Assembly (NCBI RefSeq): GCF_014174515.1
Contig: NZ_JACJUG010000030.1
Span: 1 to 52,780 of the forward strand
Length of the DNA stretch: 52,780 nucleotides
DNA from: Mitsuaria sp. WAJ17
Lineage (GTDB): Bacteria > Pseudomonadota > Gammaproteobacteria > Burkholderiales > Burkholderiaceae_C
Direction: 5' to 3'
In this document: one piece after another, positions 1 to 6,930 of the stretch
How positions within the stretch are numbered: position 1 is the first letter of the stretch
How the letters are laid out: every line of letters begins with the position of its first letter
Made by a program: the position numbers and the translations under genes
The notes under the pieces: generated by a model
What the model saw: only the letters and a program-made list of their open reading frames with translations
Databases searched by the model: none
What the model was told of the DNA's origin: nothing

Positions 1-187
1 CGCCGACCAGCAGAACCCATCAGGGACAGCGAGCTCGTCTCGCATCTGAAGTCCGAATGTACGGGTGCAATCTTTTCTTCGTGCGGCAGTGAACTGGAAG
101 CTTGGCAAACGGGGGCGTCCATGTACGTCCTGGCAAGTCATGTTGATCCGTTGAGCCGCGCCTAGGATGCTCGTATCCATCAACGAC

Positions 188-211
188 TGAACTGACCCCC
201 AGAAGTTGGAC
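188..211. mobile_element. possible IS3-family terminal sequence (remnant)
   Basis: The stretch begins TGAACTGACCCCC and ends AAGTTGGAC, which resembles the terminal sequence of IS3-family elements as I remember it. No transposase reading frame follows on either side, so at most this is a scar. The rest of positions 1-344 holds no gene I can support. Confidence 0.25.
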
Positions 212-344
212 GGTCAGTGTCCGTGCCAAGGCGGTGTTGTGCAACCTGGCTAAAACAAAGTATCAGCGGACGGCTTTGCAGCGGGGCCGTGTGAGAACGC
301 TGCCGCGGCTCTCGTATGCCGTTCTGTCGCTCCCCAGTAGTGCG

Positions 345-1274
345 TCAGGTATCGCCCACCCGCGGACGGCGCCAGCTCGGATAGGTCTGCAGCACCCGCC
401 GCCCCGCCAAGCGGCTAGTCATGAGATCGTGGATTCTGACGAGGAAGCGCTCGAAGCCGTCGTAGTGGTCCACGTAATGCGCACGGTGGGAGTCGCGCAG
501 CAGTTGCCAGAAGCGGGCGTTGTCACTAAGCCCCCAGGTCAGCAGGTGGTCATAGAAGAGAGTGCCTCGTTCAAAGTCTAAGACTCGGGCCATGATCTCT
601 TCAATCGTCAAGGTCTTACCCTCGACGGCTGCTAGCCACGCCTCTACCTCCTGATACGGTTGGTTCGACAGCGGCGGCGGCATAAGTAGCACGCTGGCCC
701 TCTCCCTGTTGCCGCTCAAATCGGCAACGTCGGACCATTCAGGTTGCGCCGCCGAAACATGACGACAGACCGCGGGGTCCGGGCGTTCGACGCTCACGTA
801 GTTGTCGAACCACCAGACGGGAAGGGCTTCCTGAATGTCGAGGAAGACCTGGCGGCGTTCCGCCTCGGTAAGCACGGTCAACGGAGGAGCGCTCTCCACG
901 GCCCAGAGGTCCTCGAAGTTGACCCTCGAGCGGATCCCCTTCCAGATGGTGCTCGGGTGAGCGCCGATGTTGTCGACACGCACATCGACGATGCGGATGC
1001 CGAGATCGTGATGCGGGAGCGGGGTCCATCCACTCACGCGGAACTCCCGCAAAGGCTTCCAGCCGACCTCTGTGACGATTTGGGCTGAAAAGGGGATGCT
1101 CCGTTGTGCGTCCATCATGCAGAAGAGGTCCAGGGTGTCATCATCGACTCCAGACCGGCTGCCGATGCGGATAAGACGGGTTCCGCGCTCAAGGTCCATC
1201 GCAGTGGGGCGCAGCGCTTGCACTGTGCGGTTCTCGGCGGCTAAGGCCAAGTGGGTGTAGGTGCTCTTGAACAT
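345..1274 (-). CDS. hypothetical protein (309 aa)
   Basis: This frame is open for 309 codons with GC-rich third positions. I chose the ATG at 1274 (MFKSTYTHLALAAE) because the upstream 26 residues to 1352 look like non-coding Arg/Ser-rich sequence. No signal peptide, membrane segment or known catalytic motif is visible. The protein is soluble, mixed alpha/beta in appearance and rich in Trp and Arg (for example PVWWFDNYV and FWQLLRDSHRAHY). I do not recognise the family. It sits between a possible IS scar and the remnant of a phage end, so it may be accessory DNA. Confidence 0.55.
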   Translation of the reverse strand: MFKSTYTHLALAAENRTVQALRPTAMDLERGTRLIRIGSRSGVDDDTLDLFCMMDAQRSIPFSAQIVTEVGWKPLREFRVSGWTPLPHHDLGIRIVDVRVDNIGAHPSTIWKGIRSRVNFEDLWAVESAPPLTVLTEAERRQVFLDIQEALPVWWFDNYVSVERPDPAVCRHVSAAQPEWSDVADLSGNRERASVLLMPPPLSNQPYQEVEAWLAAVEGKTLTIEEIMARVLDFERGTLFYDHLLTWGLSDNARFWQLLRDSHRAHYVDHYDGFERFLVRIHDLMTSRLAGRRVLQTYPSWRRPRVGDT

Positions 1275-1415
1275 GGTCGTTGCGTTTCGACGGTCGTGGT
1301 CAAGTGGTGGTGATCTGAGCCAGGAGAGTAAGCGCATGACTGGACTGCACACATTGGCATCCGGTGATGAGCCGGGTTGTGCGCAGCCGAGAGTCTCAAT
1401 CCAGTCGAAGCTAAT

Positions 1416-2072
1416 CTATAGCGCCCGACGGCAGGGCGCCAGTTGGTGATTCAGCAGGCGGCGACGCCGCCGAGGCCCCCGTAAGCACTCCATCCGAAGC
1501 GCTCGGCCCATCTCGGGCCGGTCCTGCTGGCCTCGGTCTAGGCCAGTTGGTCTTCGCAGGCCTGCAGGTCGTTGCACGCCGCATGGCCGTAGCGGCAGGC
1601 CAGGTTGTCGCGATATCTGGTGCCGGTGTCGTAGGACTTGAGCGTTTGCCACAAGATCCGGTGCGGTCCTTGAGCCATGCGCACAGGGCCTGCCAGCGCT
1701 TCCTGAAGATTCGACAATGTGCATTGCCTGGTTCTGAGGGGCAAAGCGAGTTTGACCCGATGAACACTGCGCAAAAGCGGGTTCAGGTGTTGCCAGAACG
1801 ACTGCAAATACTGCACTCAAGAAGGCCCAAGATCCCGTCTCTTTGACCTTGCGAAAGTAGGCGAGCTGCGCCTCGCTTGCCTCCTGTTCTGCCAGCCATT
1901 GCAGGAGCGGCTTAGGGTCTGAATTCGTCACCATCGCAAGCACCAAACACTGCGCCGCGGTGGGCTTTCTCGGGCCCACTTTCCAGTCGTGGCGACGCTG
2001 TCGCGTGATCCCGAGTTCTTCGAGTTCACGCTTTTGATCGGGCGTCAATCCCTCCAACAGGTCGATAAGCAT
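1416..2072 (-). CDS. inovirus HTH repressor with membrane-like segment, split at the att site
   Basis: Residues 1-75 are a compact helix-turn-helix region (LEELGITRQRRHDWKVG) of the kind in DUF3693-type filamentous-phage regulators. A hydrophobic segment follows at about 81-101, then a short tail. In the lysogen the frame runs through the attachment site at residue 121 into the neighbouring phage remnant, giving about 97 foreign residues and a 218-residue product. If 1725 is joined to 9306, as in the circular phage, the frame continues FFRRRRQ...DLAKPISLPC and stops at 9193, giving 153 residues. That Arg-rich ending fits the family. Operator-like palindromes lie just upstream at 2086-2124. 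A frameshifted trace of the same tail survives in the left remnant. It probably represses phage early genes and itself (inference). Confidence 0.75.
   Translation of the reverse strand: MLIDLLEGLTPDQKRELEELGITRQRRHDWKVGPRKPTAAQCLVLAMVTNSDPKPLLQWLAEQEASEAQLAYFRKVKETGSWAFLSAVFAVVLATPEPAFAQCSSGQTRFAPQNQAMHIVESSGSAGRPCAHGSRTAPDLVANAQVLRHRHQISRQPGLPLRPCGVQRPAGLRRPTGLDRGQQDRPEMGRALRMECLRGPRRRRRLLNHQLAPCRRAL
1538..1717 (-). pseudogene. remnant of a sibling inovirus right end (deleted regulator copy)
   Basis: Positions 1538-1660 match 8831-8953, the C-terminal part of the intact phage regulator. Both encode RILWQTLKSYD, then GTRYR, NLACRYG and CNDLQACEDQLA. Positions 1661-1717 match 9242-9299. The copy therefore lacks 288 bp relative to the intact phage end, with a short GGT microhomology at the junction. 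It also has one base less next to the att core, which changes the frame. The divergence (roughly a fifth of bases by eye) means it came from a related phage rather than a recent duplication. It lies outside the intact prophage, as expected when filamentous phages integrate in tandem at one site and one copy decays. Confidence 0.8.
1707..1734. other. left attachment junction of the inovirus (XerCD/dif-like)
   Basis: The 15-bp core TCGACAATGTGCATT (1711-1725) recurs at 9293-9307. In a dif-like reading, the XerC-side arm is AGATTCGACAA, the 6-bp centre is TGTGCA (1718-1723) and the other arm is TTGCCTGGTTC. The last arm does not resemble a canonical XerD arm, as expected if it comes from the phage rather than the chromosome. 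The junction lies inside the repressor reading frame that starts at 2072. Confidence 0.7.
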
Positions 2073-2085
2073 TTCATTGCCTCCG

Positions 2086-2124
2086 TAACCCCAAGGGGTA
2101 CATAGTCCGCACCCGGAAGGGGTA
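2086..2124. promoter_or_regulatory. paired operator-like palindromes upstream of the phage repressor
   Basis: Two inverted repeats sit just before the repressor start: ACCCC-AA-GGGGT at 2088-2099 and ACCC-GGAAG-GGGT at 2111-2123. They share the half-site GGGGTA on the plus strand and their starts are 23 bp apart, about two helical turns. This position suits autoregulation and control of the divergent early genes by the repressor. Binding is inferred. Confidence 0.55.
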
Positions 2125-2133
2125 CGGGACGCG

Positions 2134-2192
2134 ATGATAAGCGCACAGGTCGAATCAGCACTGGAGGGGGAGGGCGCACTGGCGCATGCTGC
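2134..2192 (+). pseudogene. vestigial duplicate of the start of the phage early gene at 2676
   Basis: The ATG at 2134 opens a frame whose first 20 or so codons (VESALEGEGALAHAAYAALA) align with VAAALTGKAPLTHRAYTAAA of the early gene that starts at 2676. About half the residues are identical, with a shared L-x-H-x-A-Y core. After this the frame runs antisense through the DUF2726 gene and looks non-coding. It is the position, next to the operators, where the early operon would be expected to start. This suggests the DUF2726 gene was inserted here and the start of the early gene was left behind. Confidence 0.4.
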
Positions 2193-2663
2193 CTACGCTG
2201 CCTTGGCTTCGGCTACTGGAGCAAGGACGGCACGCCTAAGCGGCAGCGCGTCTGGCACTTGCGCGAATCGCAGCGTCTTGAAGCCTGCGCGTTGCAGCAT
2301 CTCATCGCGCTTCGCGTCTTTGCCCTCCTTGCCCTTGTGGGTGGCGTCGTCCAGCTCGATGACCGCCAGCACATCAAAGGCCTTTGTGCAGAGCACGAAG
2401 TCCGCGACCTTTCGATCGAAGGTGTTCCGCGTGCTCGTGTCCTTGGCTGACAAGAGCGCGGACATACCCACTTGGCTCAGTACCACGTGCTCCGGAAACG
2501 CCTCTTGCAGCCGGAAGAACATTCCTTGCTCCCGCGGCGTCAATGGCTTCTTGGCCTTGATCGGCCCTAGCGCTCGCCCTTTGCCTTGCCGCTTTGCTGC
2601 TTCGACAAAAAGCGCCAGCAGCACGACAGCGGCAATGGCCAGCACGATGAATATCGTTTTCAT
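2193..2663 (-). CDS. membrane-anchored DUF2726-family protein (phage cargo)
   Basis: The protein has 156 residues. It starts with a strongly hydrophobic N-terminal anchor (residues 3-22, FIVLAIAAVVLLALF). A DUF2726-type domain follows, including PLTPREQGMFFRLQEAFPEH, VLCTKAFDVLAVIELDD and KRDEMLQRAGF. DUF2726 belongs to the restriction-endonuclease-like fold group, and the pattern D-x(8)-AVIELDD-x-H resembles its conserved centre. The gene is antisense to the phage replication operon and lies between the repressor and the early genes, the position of accessory cargo. The exact role is unknown; nuclease activity or a defence role is only inference. Confidence 0.75.
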   Translation of the reverse strand: MKTIFIVLAIAAVVLLALFVEAAKRQGKGRALGPIKAKKPLTPREQGMFFRLQEAFPEHVVLSQVGMSALLSAKDTSTRNTFDRKVADFVLCTKAFDVLAVIELDDATHKGKEGKDAKRDEMLQRAGFKTLRFAQVPDALPLRRAVLAPVAEAKAA

Positions 2664-2675
2664 TGGGGGCTCCCT

Positions 2676-2999
2676 GTGATTGAGAAGTTAGCGAGTATGC
2701 CCAATGAGGTGGCCGCTGCTTTGACGGGTAAAGCACCCCTGACGCACAGGGCCTACACCGCGGCTGCATGCCGCCGGTTCCTCGCTGGCCAGGTCGAGCC
2801 CGTGCGCGTCCAGATTCGCAAGCAGGGCGTCGTTTCCTGCGGCTGCGTCGCCAAGATGCATGAGACCTTCACGAACTCGGGAGAGTTCTTTCAGGTCCAG
2901 TCGCAGCTCTTCGGCCTGGTCTGGGTCGAGTCCCGCAATGTGCGCCTCTGCTCCGGCCTGGGATGCACCTGCGAGCCCATCAGCGAGGTGCAGGCATGA
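2676..2999 (+). CDS. small Cys-containing inovirus early protein
   Basis: This 107-residue frame ends in an ATGA overlap with the initiator gene (stop 2997-2999, next ATG 2996), which supports translational coupling. The GTG at 2676 has a GGGGG ribosome site six bases upstream; the ATG at 2697 is the alternative. Codon use is that of a real gene (GTC, CTC, GGC, CTG). Two Cys clusters, SCGCVAK and CSGLGCTCEP, could bind metal. The overlapping opposite frame is also open but lacks a plausible start. I do not recognise the family. Confidence 0.6.
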   Translation: MIEKLASMPNEVAAALTGKAPLTHRAYTAAACRRFLAGQVEPVRVQIRKQGVVSCGCVAKMHETFTNSGEFFQVQSQLFGLVWVESRNVRLCSGLGCTCEPISEVQA

Positions 3000-4207
3000 G
3001 CCTTGAGCTGGTGCCGCCGTCAAGGCTTGGCCACCTACTCCCCGGTGAGGGGTCTGCCGGGAGGGGCGCGCTCGCGCGCACCCCCGGGAGAACCCTTGCC
3101 GGGGAGCGGAACGGCCTAGTAACACGTTCCGAAATTCTCACCGGTGAGAAAAAGCCGGCCTTCCGCGCGGTCGAAAGTTGGCCTTTGGATCGCGAAACGC
3201 CCTTCTTCGTGGACTGGCTGACGATCAGCCAGGAGCATCCAGAGAAGGGCCTGCCGGTGGTCGATAGCGGCTGTGTGATGGCCTGTGACGATGCGGGCGA
3301 GTTGGTCTGGAAGACCGTTCGCGCGGTCCAGCACCAAGGCTCCTTTGAGACGTCAATTTCGGTGAAGTGCGACGGTGTGCGCGTCACGCTGTCAGGCAAC
3401 CTGTCTCGCTTTGGACGTGCTGAGAACCTGTTCGGCTTCGGCTTCGCTGAGTGCATCGCCCGTGCCAATGAGGTACTCGCCCACTATGGCCTGCCGCCTT
3501 TCACGGCTGGCCAGCGGATTGAATACGCCGCGAAGAAGGGCAAGGACGTGCGCTATGCCTGGACCGGCGCCCGCGTTAGCCGCATCGACCTGACCGCCAA
3601 CTACGAGGCCGGTTCAGCGGATGACGCTCATGCGGTCATGCAGTACCTCGGCACTCAGCACGCCGGCCGGCATGAGGGCAGGGTGCTTGGCCAGGGCGAG
3701 ACGGTTGCCTGGGGCGGAGGGAAGGGCGCCAGGTCGTACTGGAAAGCCTATCTCAAACATTTGGAACTCCGCCGGCATGAATGCGCTGATGAGCGCGTCG
3801 CCGCGCACTGTGAGGCTGTGGGCCTCGTGAGGTTCGAAGGCACGGTCAGAACTAAAGCCCTGACTGACATGGGTGCCGCATTCCTGGGCGACTACGAAAG
3901 GGGGTTTGCCATGCAGCAGCTGGTGCACCTGTTCAACGACAAGAGCGCCGTGCTCACGCGTGCCGAAAAGGCCACTGATGACCTGGACGAACTGCCGCGT
4001 CATCTCCGCGCGACCGCCCGTGATTACCTCGCCGGCATGGACACGCGCAAGACGCTGAGCCAGGCCACCTGGTATCGCCATCGCAATGAGCTTCTCAAGT
4101 ACGGCCTGGACCTGGCGGTCCGCAATGTCAGGCCGTTCACACCCAGGGTCCGCGTCGTTGAGCTGCGCCGCGCTGAAAGACCCTCTTGGTACCAGCTCGC
4201 AGCATGA
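2996..4207 (+). CDS. inovirus replication initiation protein (gene II/X family)
   Basis: The 403-residue product matches the phage/plasmid replication protein of gene II/X type. This family nicks the origin and drives rolling-circle replication of filamentous phages. Visible family features are VDWLTISQEHP near residue 65, the segment ARVSRIDLTANYEAG, KAYLKHLELRRH and the C-terminal SQATWYRHRNELLKYGLD. The ATG at 2996 overlaps the preceding stop. The upstream ATG at 2963 would lie entirely within the previous gene and is less likely. The ssDNA-binding gene follows after 13 bases. Confidence 0.88.
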   Translation: MSLELVPPSRLGHLLPGEGSAGRGALARTPGRTLAGERNGLVTRSEILTGEKKPAFRAVESWPLDRETPFFVDWLTISQEHPEKGLPVVDSGCVMACDDAGELVWKTVRAVQHQGSFETSISVKCDGVRVTLSGNLSRFGRAENLFGFGFAECIARANEVLAHYGLPPFTAGQRIEYAAKKGKDVRYAWTGARVSRIDLTANYEAGSADDAHAVMQYLGTQHAGRHEGRVLGQGETVAWGGGKGARSYWKAYLKHLELRRHECADERVAAHCEAVGLVRFEGTVRTKALTDMGAAFLGDYERGFAMQQLVHLFNDKSAVLTRAEKATDDLDELPRHLRATARDYLAGMDTRKTLSQATWYRHRNELLKYGLDLAVRNVRPFTPRVRVVELRRAERPSWYQLAA

Positions 4208-4220
4208 AAGAGAGAAACAC

Positions 4221-4562
4221 ATGGATCTGACCAAGCGCACCGTCGAGGTTGTGGGCATCAAGCTCGCGCCCTGGGAAATGGACGGCAAGAAGGGCGTCAC
4301 CTCGGAGCTCTACCGAAAGGTGGCACTCGATGACCGTCGCAACGATGGTGAAAACCGGGTCATCAAAGGCCACTGCACCGCGGCCATCAAGGTGGACGAG
4401 AAGCTGCTGCGTCGCATCGTTCATCTGCCGGTGCCCTTCTGGTGCGAGCTGACCGAAGAGGAGATGAGCAACGGAAAGACCGTGCAGCAAGTCGTTGTGG
4501 ATCTTCGCCCCGTGGACCTTGCCAAGCCGTCGAAGGGCAACGCTGCTGCGGCCGCAGCTTGA
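4221..4562 (+). CDS. inovirus ssDNA-binding protein (gene V-like)
   Basis: This is a 113-residue acidic/basic mixed beta-rich protein placed directly after the initiator, where filamentous phages encode the protein that coats viral single strands and directs them to assembly. The N-terminus TKRTVEVVGIKLAPWEMDGKK and the central FWCELTEEEM fit the DNA-binding protein families of Ralstonia- and Xanthomonas-type inoviruses. The tail ends in a poly-Ala run. The ribosome site AGAGA precedes the ATG. Assignment rests on position, size and composition more than on a diagnostic motif. Confidence 0.7.
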   Translation: MDLTKRTVEVVGIKLAPWEMDGKKGVTSELYRKVALDDRRNDGENRVIKGHCTAAIKVDEKLLRRIVHLPVPFWCELTEEEMSNGKTVQQVVVDLRPVDLAKPSKGNAAAAAA

Positions 4563-4624
4563 AATCCCGGCCCCCAGCGTGGTGCCGCTGGGTCATGGCC
4601 ATTACTCGCACCTGGAGAAAACCT

Positions 4625-4801
4625 ATGCGCAAACTCGTCGCTTCCCTGGCCGTCCTGGCTCTCTCGGCTCCTGCCTGGGCTGTCGATACCAAGCCCGTTG
4701 ATGACGCCAAGGCCGACATGCTGGCCTTCCTCGCTGCCATGCTGACGCTGGCCGTGGCTGTCTGGGGCGGTCGCAAGGTCATGGGCCTGTTTGGCCGCTG
4801 A
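4625..4801 (+). CDS. inovirus major coat protein (pVIII-like)
   Basis: The precursor has 58 residues: a signal peptide ending in APAWA (cleavage after residue 19) and a 39-residue mature coat. The mature part has the classic layout of an acidic N-terminal stretch (VDTKPVDDAKADM), a membrane helix (MLAFLAAMLTLAVAVW) and a basic C-terminus (GGRKVMGLFGR) that would contact DNA. GGAGA precedes the ATG. A strong terminator follows 22 bases after the stop, as is usual behind the most highly expressed filamentous-phage gene. Confidence 0.92.
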   Translation: MRKLVASLAVLALSAPAWAVDTKPVDDAKADMLAFLAAMLTLAVAVWGGRKVMGLFGR

Positions 4802-4822
4802 TCGCTCGTCCTAACTTCCTGT

Positions 4823-4849
4823 GTGCCCGCCCGAGAGCGGGCACTTTTT
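4823..4849 (+). terminator. Rho-independent terminator after the coat gene
   Basis: A perfect 8-bp stem GTGCCCGC / GCGGGCAC with loop CCGAGA is followed by TTTTT. It would limit read-through from the coat gene into the minor coat genes. Confidence 0.9.
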
Positions 4850-4862
4850 CATCTGAGGTGCT

Positions 4863-5213
4863 ATGGCCGACTCCGCATCTTTCGGTGGCGTTTGCTACGA
4901 ATCTCCCGCGGCTGCGGCTGCTGCCTGGTGCGGTTCGCACTCGGTTCTCACCAGTTCCGGCGCCTCGGTGAGCTGTTCCGGTGTTTCTGGCGTTGCCGGG
5001 CCTGGTGCTGTCTTCACTTGGACGCGGCGGTCTGTCGATGGGGCCGGGCTGGTGACTGAGGTGGTCGTGCCTGGTCAGAGCTTGCCGGCCTGCGAGTTTT
5101 ACGACTGGGCCTATTGGGCACCATATGCCGGGGCATTCTGTGGCGCTTTGCTGGTGGTATTCCTTGGCAAAGAGCTTGTGGGCTTGTTCTCCTCCGATCG
5201 AGATATCCAATGA
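4863..5213 (+). CDS. inovirus minor coat/structural protein with C-terminal membrane helix
   Basis: The 116-residue product is Ser/Gly/Ala-rich with six Cys and no N-terminal signal. It ends with one membrane helix (about 88-106, YAGAFCGALLVVFLGKELV) and a short charged tail. Position after the coat terminator and before a tiny membrane protein fits the minor coat proteins of related inoviruses. The stop overlaps the next ATG (ATGA at 5210). The exact virion role is not determined. Confidence 0.7.
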   Translation: MADSASFGGVCYESPAAAAAAWCGSHSVLTSSGASVSCSGVSGVAGPGAVFTWTRRSVDGAGLVTEVVVPGQSLPACEFYDWAYWAPYAGAFCGALLVVFLGKELVGLFSSDRDIQ

Positions 5214-5287
5214 GTTACCTACCGCCGCTTGTTACGTTCGGCCTGGTTGTGGCCGTTATCTGGTTCACATTCAGGGGGCGTCGATGA
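5210..5287 (+). CDS. 25-residue membrane peptide (pVII/pIX-like minor coat)
   Basis: The short frame MSYLPPLVTFGLVVAVIW continues to FTFRGRR and stops at 5287. It is a single membrane helix with a basic tail, as in pVII/pIX-type end-cap proteins. Both ends overlap neighbours by ATGA (5210-5213 and 5284-5287), which is strong evidence of translation despite its size. Confidence 0.75.
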   Translation: MSYLPPLVTFGLVVAVIWFTFRGRR

Positions 5288-6639
5288 TGCGTGTGGCCTG
5301 GTCTTTGTTCTGCTTGGCCGTGATGGTTGGGCTGTTCTCTGTTAGTGGTCCGGCCTGGGCATTTGTACCTCCGCAGCCTGTGGTATTTCCTGGCGTTGAA
5401 TGGCCCCCAGCTGGTCCGACATATACGCCAGGTGTCGGGCGGCCTGGTTTTTCCGGTGGGTCAGTTATCACGCCCGGCGAGCTGTCCTTACCTGGTAGAG
5501 CGGGTGCGTCTCTGCCTGGTCGTTTCTCGGTGCGTGCAGGTGCGAGCCGTGCTATCGCTCGGGCTATTTTTAGGAACCCATATGTTGCTGCAGCTGCGGT
5601 ATTGGGCTGGTTGACATATGAGGGTATTAAAAAGTGCCAAGATTCTGGCGGCGCCTATTTTTGGTGTATTAACCGCAATGAGCAGTTCAAAAACCTAGTC
5701 TTCGGCGCTCCTGCTCTGAGTAATCCATTGCCTGCAAACTCTACGTTTTCAACGCCGCAGCAGGCGTTTCAGTCCGTATATGCGCATCTTGCACCGCCAC
5801 CAGGGTGGTCAAAGTCTTATGGTGGCTGTGCTATGGTCAATGGCAATAAGTATCGTTGGGAATGTACGCTTACATTTTTTCCCCCGTCTGGTGTTAACTA
5901 CCCGCCCACTGTCAACAAGCTGTCAATTTGGGGCTACGACAAGCCAGGCTCGAACTCCACAGATGAGGCGGCGACTGAGGCTGATTTTGATCGGGTGGCA
6001 GATACTCATCCGTTGGCGCAGCCTGATGTGAAGCCTGGAGCAGCGCTTGATCCAAATTCTGATCAGGTGCTCAATGCGTCGGCTGTTCCGGTGCCTGTTA
6101 CTGGTCCCGCCATTAAGACAGGGTTTGTTGCTTCTGTTGATAATGCCAAGCCTTACCCCTGCACCGCTTTTGCTAGTGGATCTTGTATCGATGGTTGGCG
6201 CATTAGTCCGAATCCAACTTCCGATTGTCCAAATTGCGTTCGCCTAGAGCCTGTCACTGTTGATGGTGCAAATACTGAGGCCCAGAAGCCACCCGCTGCG
6301 GGTACTGGGACTAGCTCTGATACAGACACTTCTACCTCAGATCCCGCGACCAAACCCGATAAGGAGCGTGATCCTTGCGAGCTGAATCCCAATCGGCTGG
6401 GTTGTGCCGAGCTGGGCCAGGACGAGGCTAAGCCGGTGCCTAAGGCGAGTAGGACTGTTTCATTTGCTGCGGAATTTGTCGGCCTACCTGTTGGGTGCCC
6501 CGCTGATATTCCAGGTCCACGTGGGCTCATGATTAGCTATGCGCCGGCTTGTGATGCAGCGTCTCAGTTGAGGCCTATTGTTGTGGCGCTTGGCGCCATG
6601 GCTGCGCTGATGATTGTTATTTCTGCTGTGAGGTCATAA
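5284..6639 (+). CDS. inovirus adsorption protein (pIII-like)
   Basis: This is a 451-residue exported protein. The signal peptide ends at GPAWA (residue 26). It has a Pro/Gly-rich start, a central domain with spaced Cys, a Thr/Ser/Pro/Asp-rich linker (TSSDTDTSTSDPATKPDK) and a C-terminal membrane anchor (VVALGAMAALMIVISAV) followed by RS. This is the architecture of pIII-type tip proteins, which bind the host pilus and TolA. Base composition is visibly more AT-rich (many GTT, GCT and TTT codons) than the surrounding genes. The family name is inferred from layout and position. Confidence 0.8.
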   Translation: MMRVAWSLFCLAVMVGLFSVSGPAWAFVPPQPVVFPGVEWPPAGPTYTPGVGRPGFSGGSVITPGELSLPGRAGASLPGRFSVRAGASRAIARAIFRNPYVAAAAVLGWLTYEGIKKCQDSGGAYFWCINRNEQFKNLVFGAPALSNPLPANSTFSTPQQAFQSVYAHLAPPPGWSKSYGGCAMVNGNKYRWECTLTFFPPSGVNYPPTVNKLSIWGYDKPGSNSTDEAATEADFDRVADTHPLAQPDVKPGAALDPNSDQVLNASAVPVPVTGPAIKTGFVASVDNAKPYPCTAFASGSCIDGWRISPNPTSDCPNCVRLEPVTVDGANTEAQKPPAAGTGTSSDTDTSTSDPATKPDKERDPCELNPNRLGCAELGQDEAKPVPKASRTVSFAAEFVGLPVGCPADIPGPRGLMISYAPACDAASQLRPIVVALGAMAALMIVISAVRS

Positions 6640-6930
6640 ATGGCTGGCTCACTGCTTGCGGGTTTGTTGTCTATTGCTGGTTCCGTTACTGCTCGTGTAT
6701 TGCTGAGTTTGGGGTTGTCGGTGGTTTCTATTGCTGGCATTGCCGCTTCGATCGCCGGCATTAAGTCCGCGCTCATGGGGCAATTGGCTGCCGCGCCTCC
6801 CGCCATGCTTCAGCTTGCTGGCTTGGCTGGAGCTTGGGATGCTCTTGGCCTGGTGCTTGGTGGTGTGTCGTTCGCTGTCAGCTACTGGGGTTTGACTTCG
6901 GCTGTTCGCATTGCTGGTGTGGGCTCGTAA
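6640..6930 (+). CDS. inovirus minor coat protein pVI-like (DUF2523 type)
   Basis: This 96-residue, almost wholly hydrophobic protein has two to three predicted membrane helices (LLAGLLSIAGSV, LGLSVVSIAGIAASIAG and LGLVLGGVSFAVSYWGL). It sits directly after the adsorption gene (ATG follows the TAA without a gap) and before Zot, the usual pVI/DUF2523 position. It would help release the phage from the membrane together with pIII. Its stop overlaps the zot start (TAATG). Confidence 0.8.
   Translation: MAGSLLAGLLSIAGSVTARVLLSLGLSVVSIAGIAASIAGIKSALMGQLAAAPPAMLQLAGLAGAWDALGLVLGGVSFAVSYWGLTSAVRIAGVGS

Noticed and set aside
2688..3125. Minus-strand frame opposite the phage early gene
   Set aside because: It has acidic, protein-like stretches, but the plus-strand gene has a ribosome site, good codons and an ATGA overlap with the initiator.
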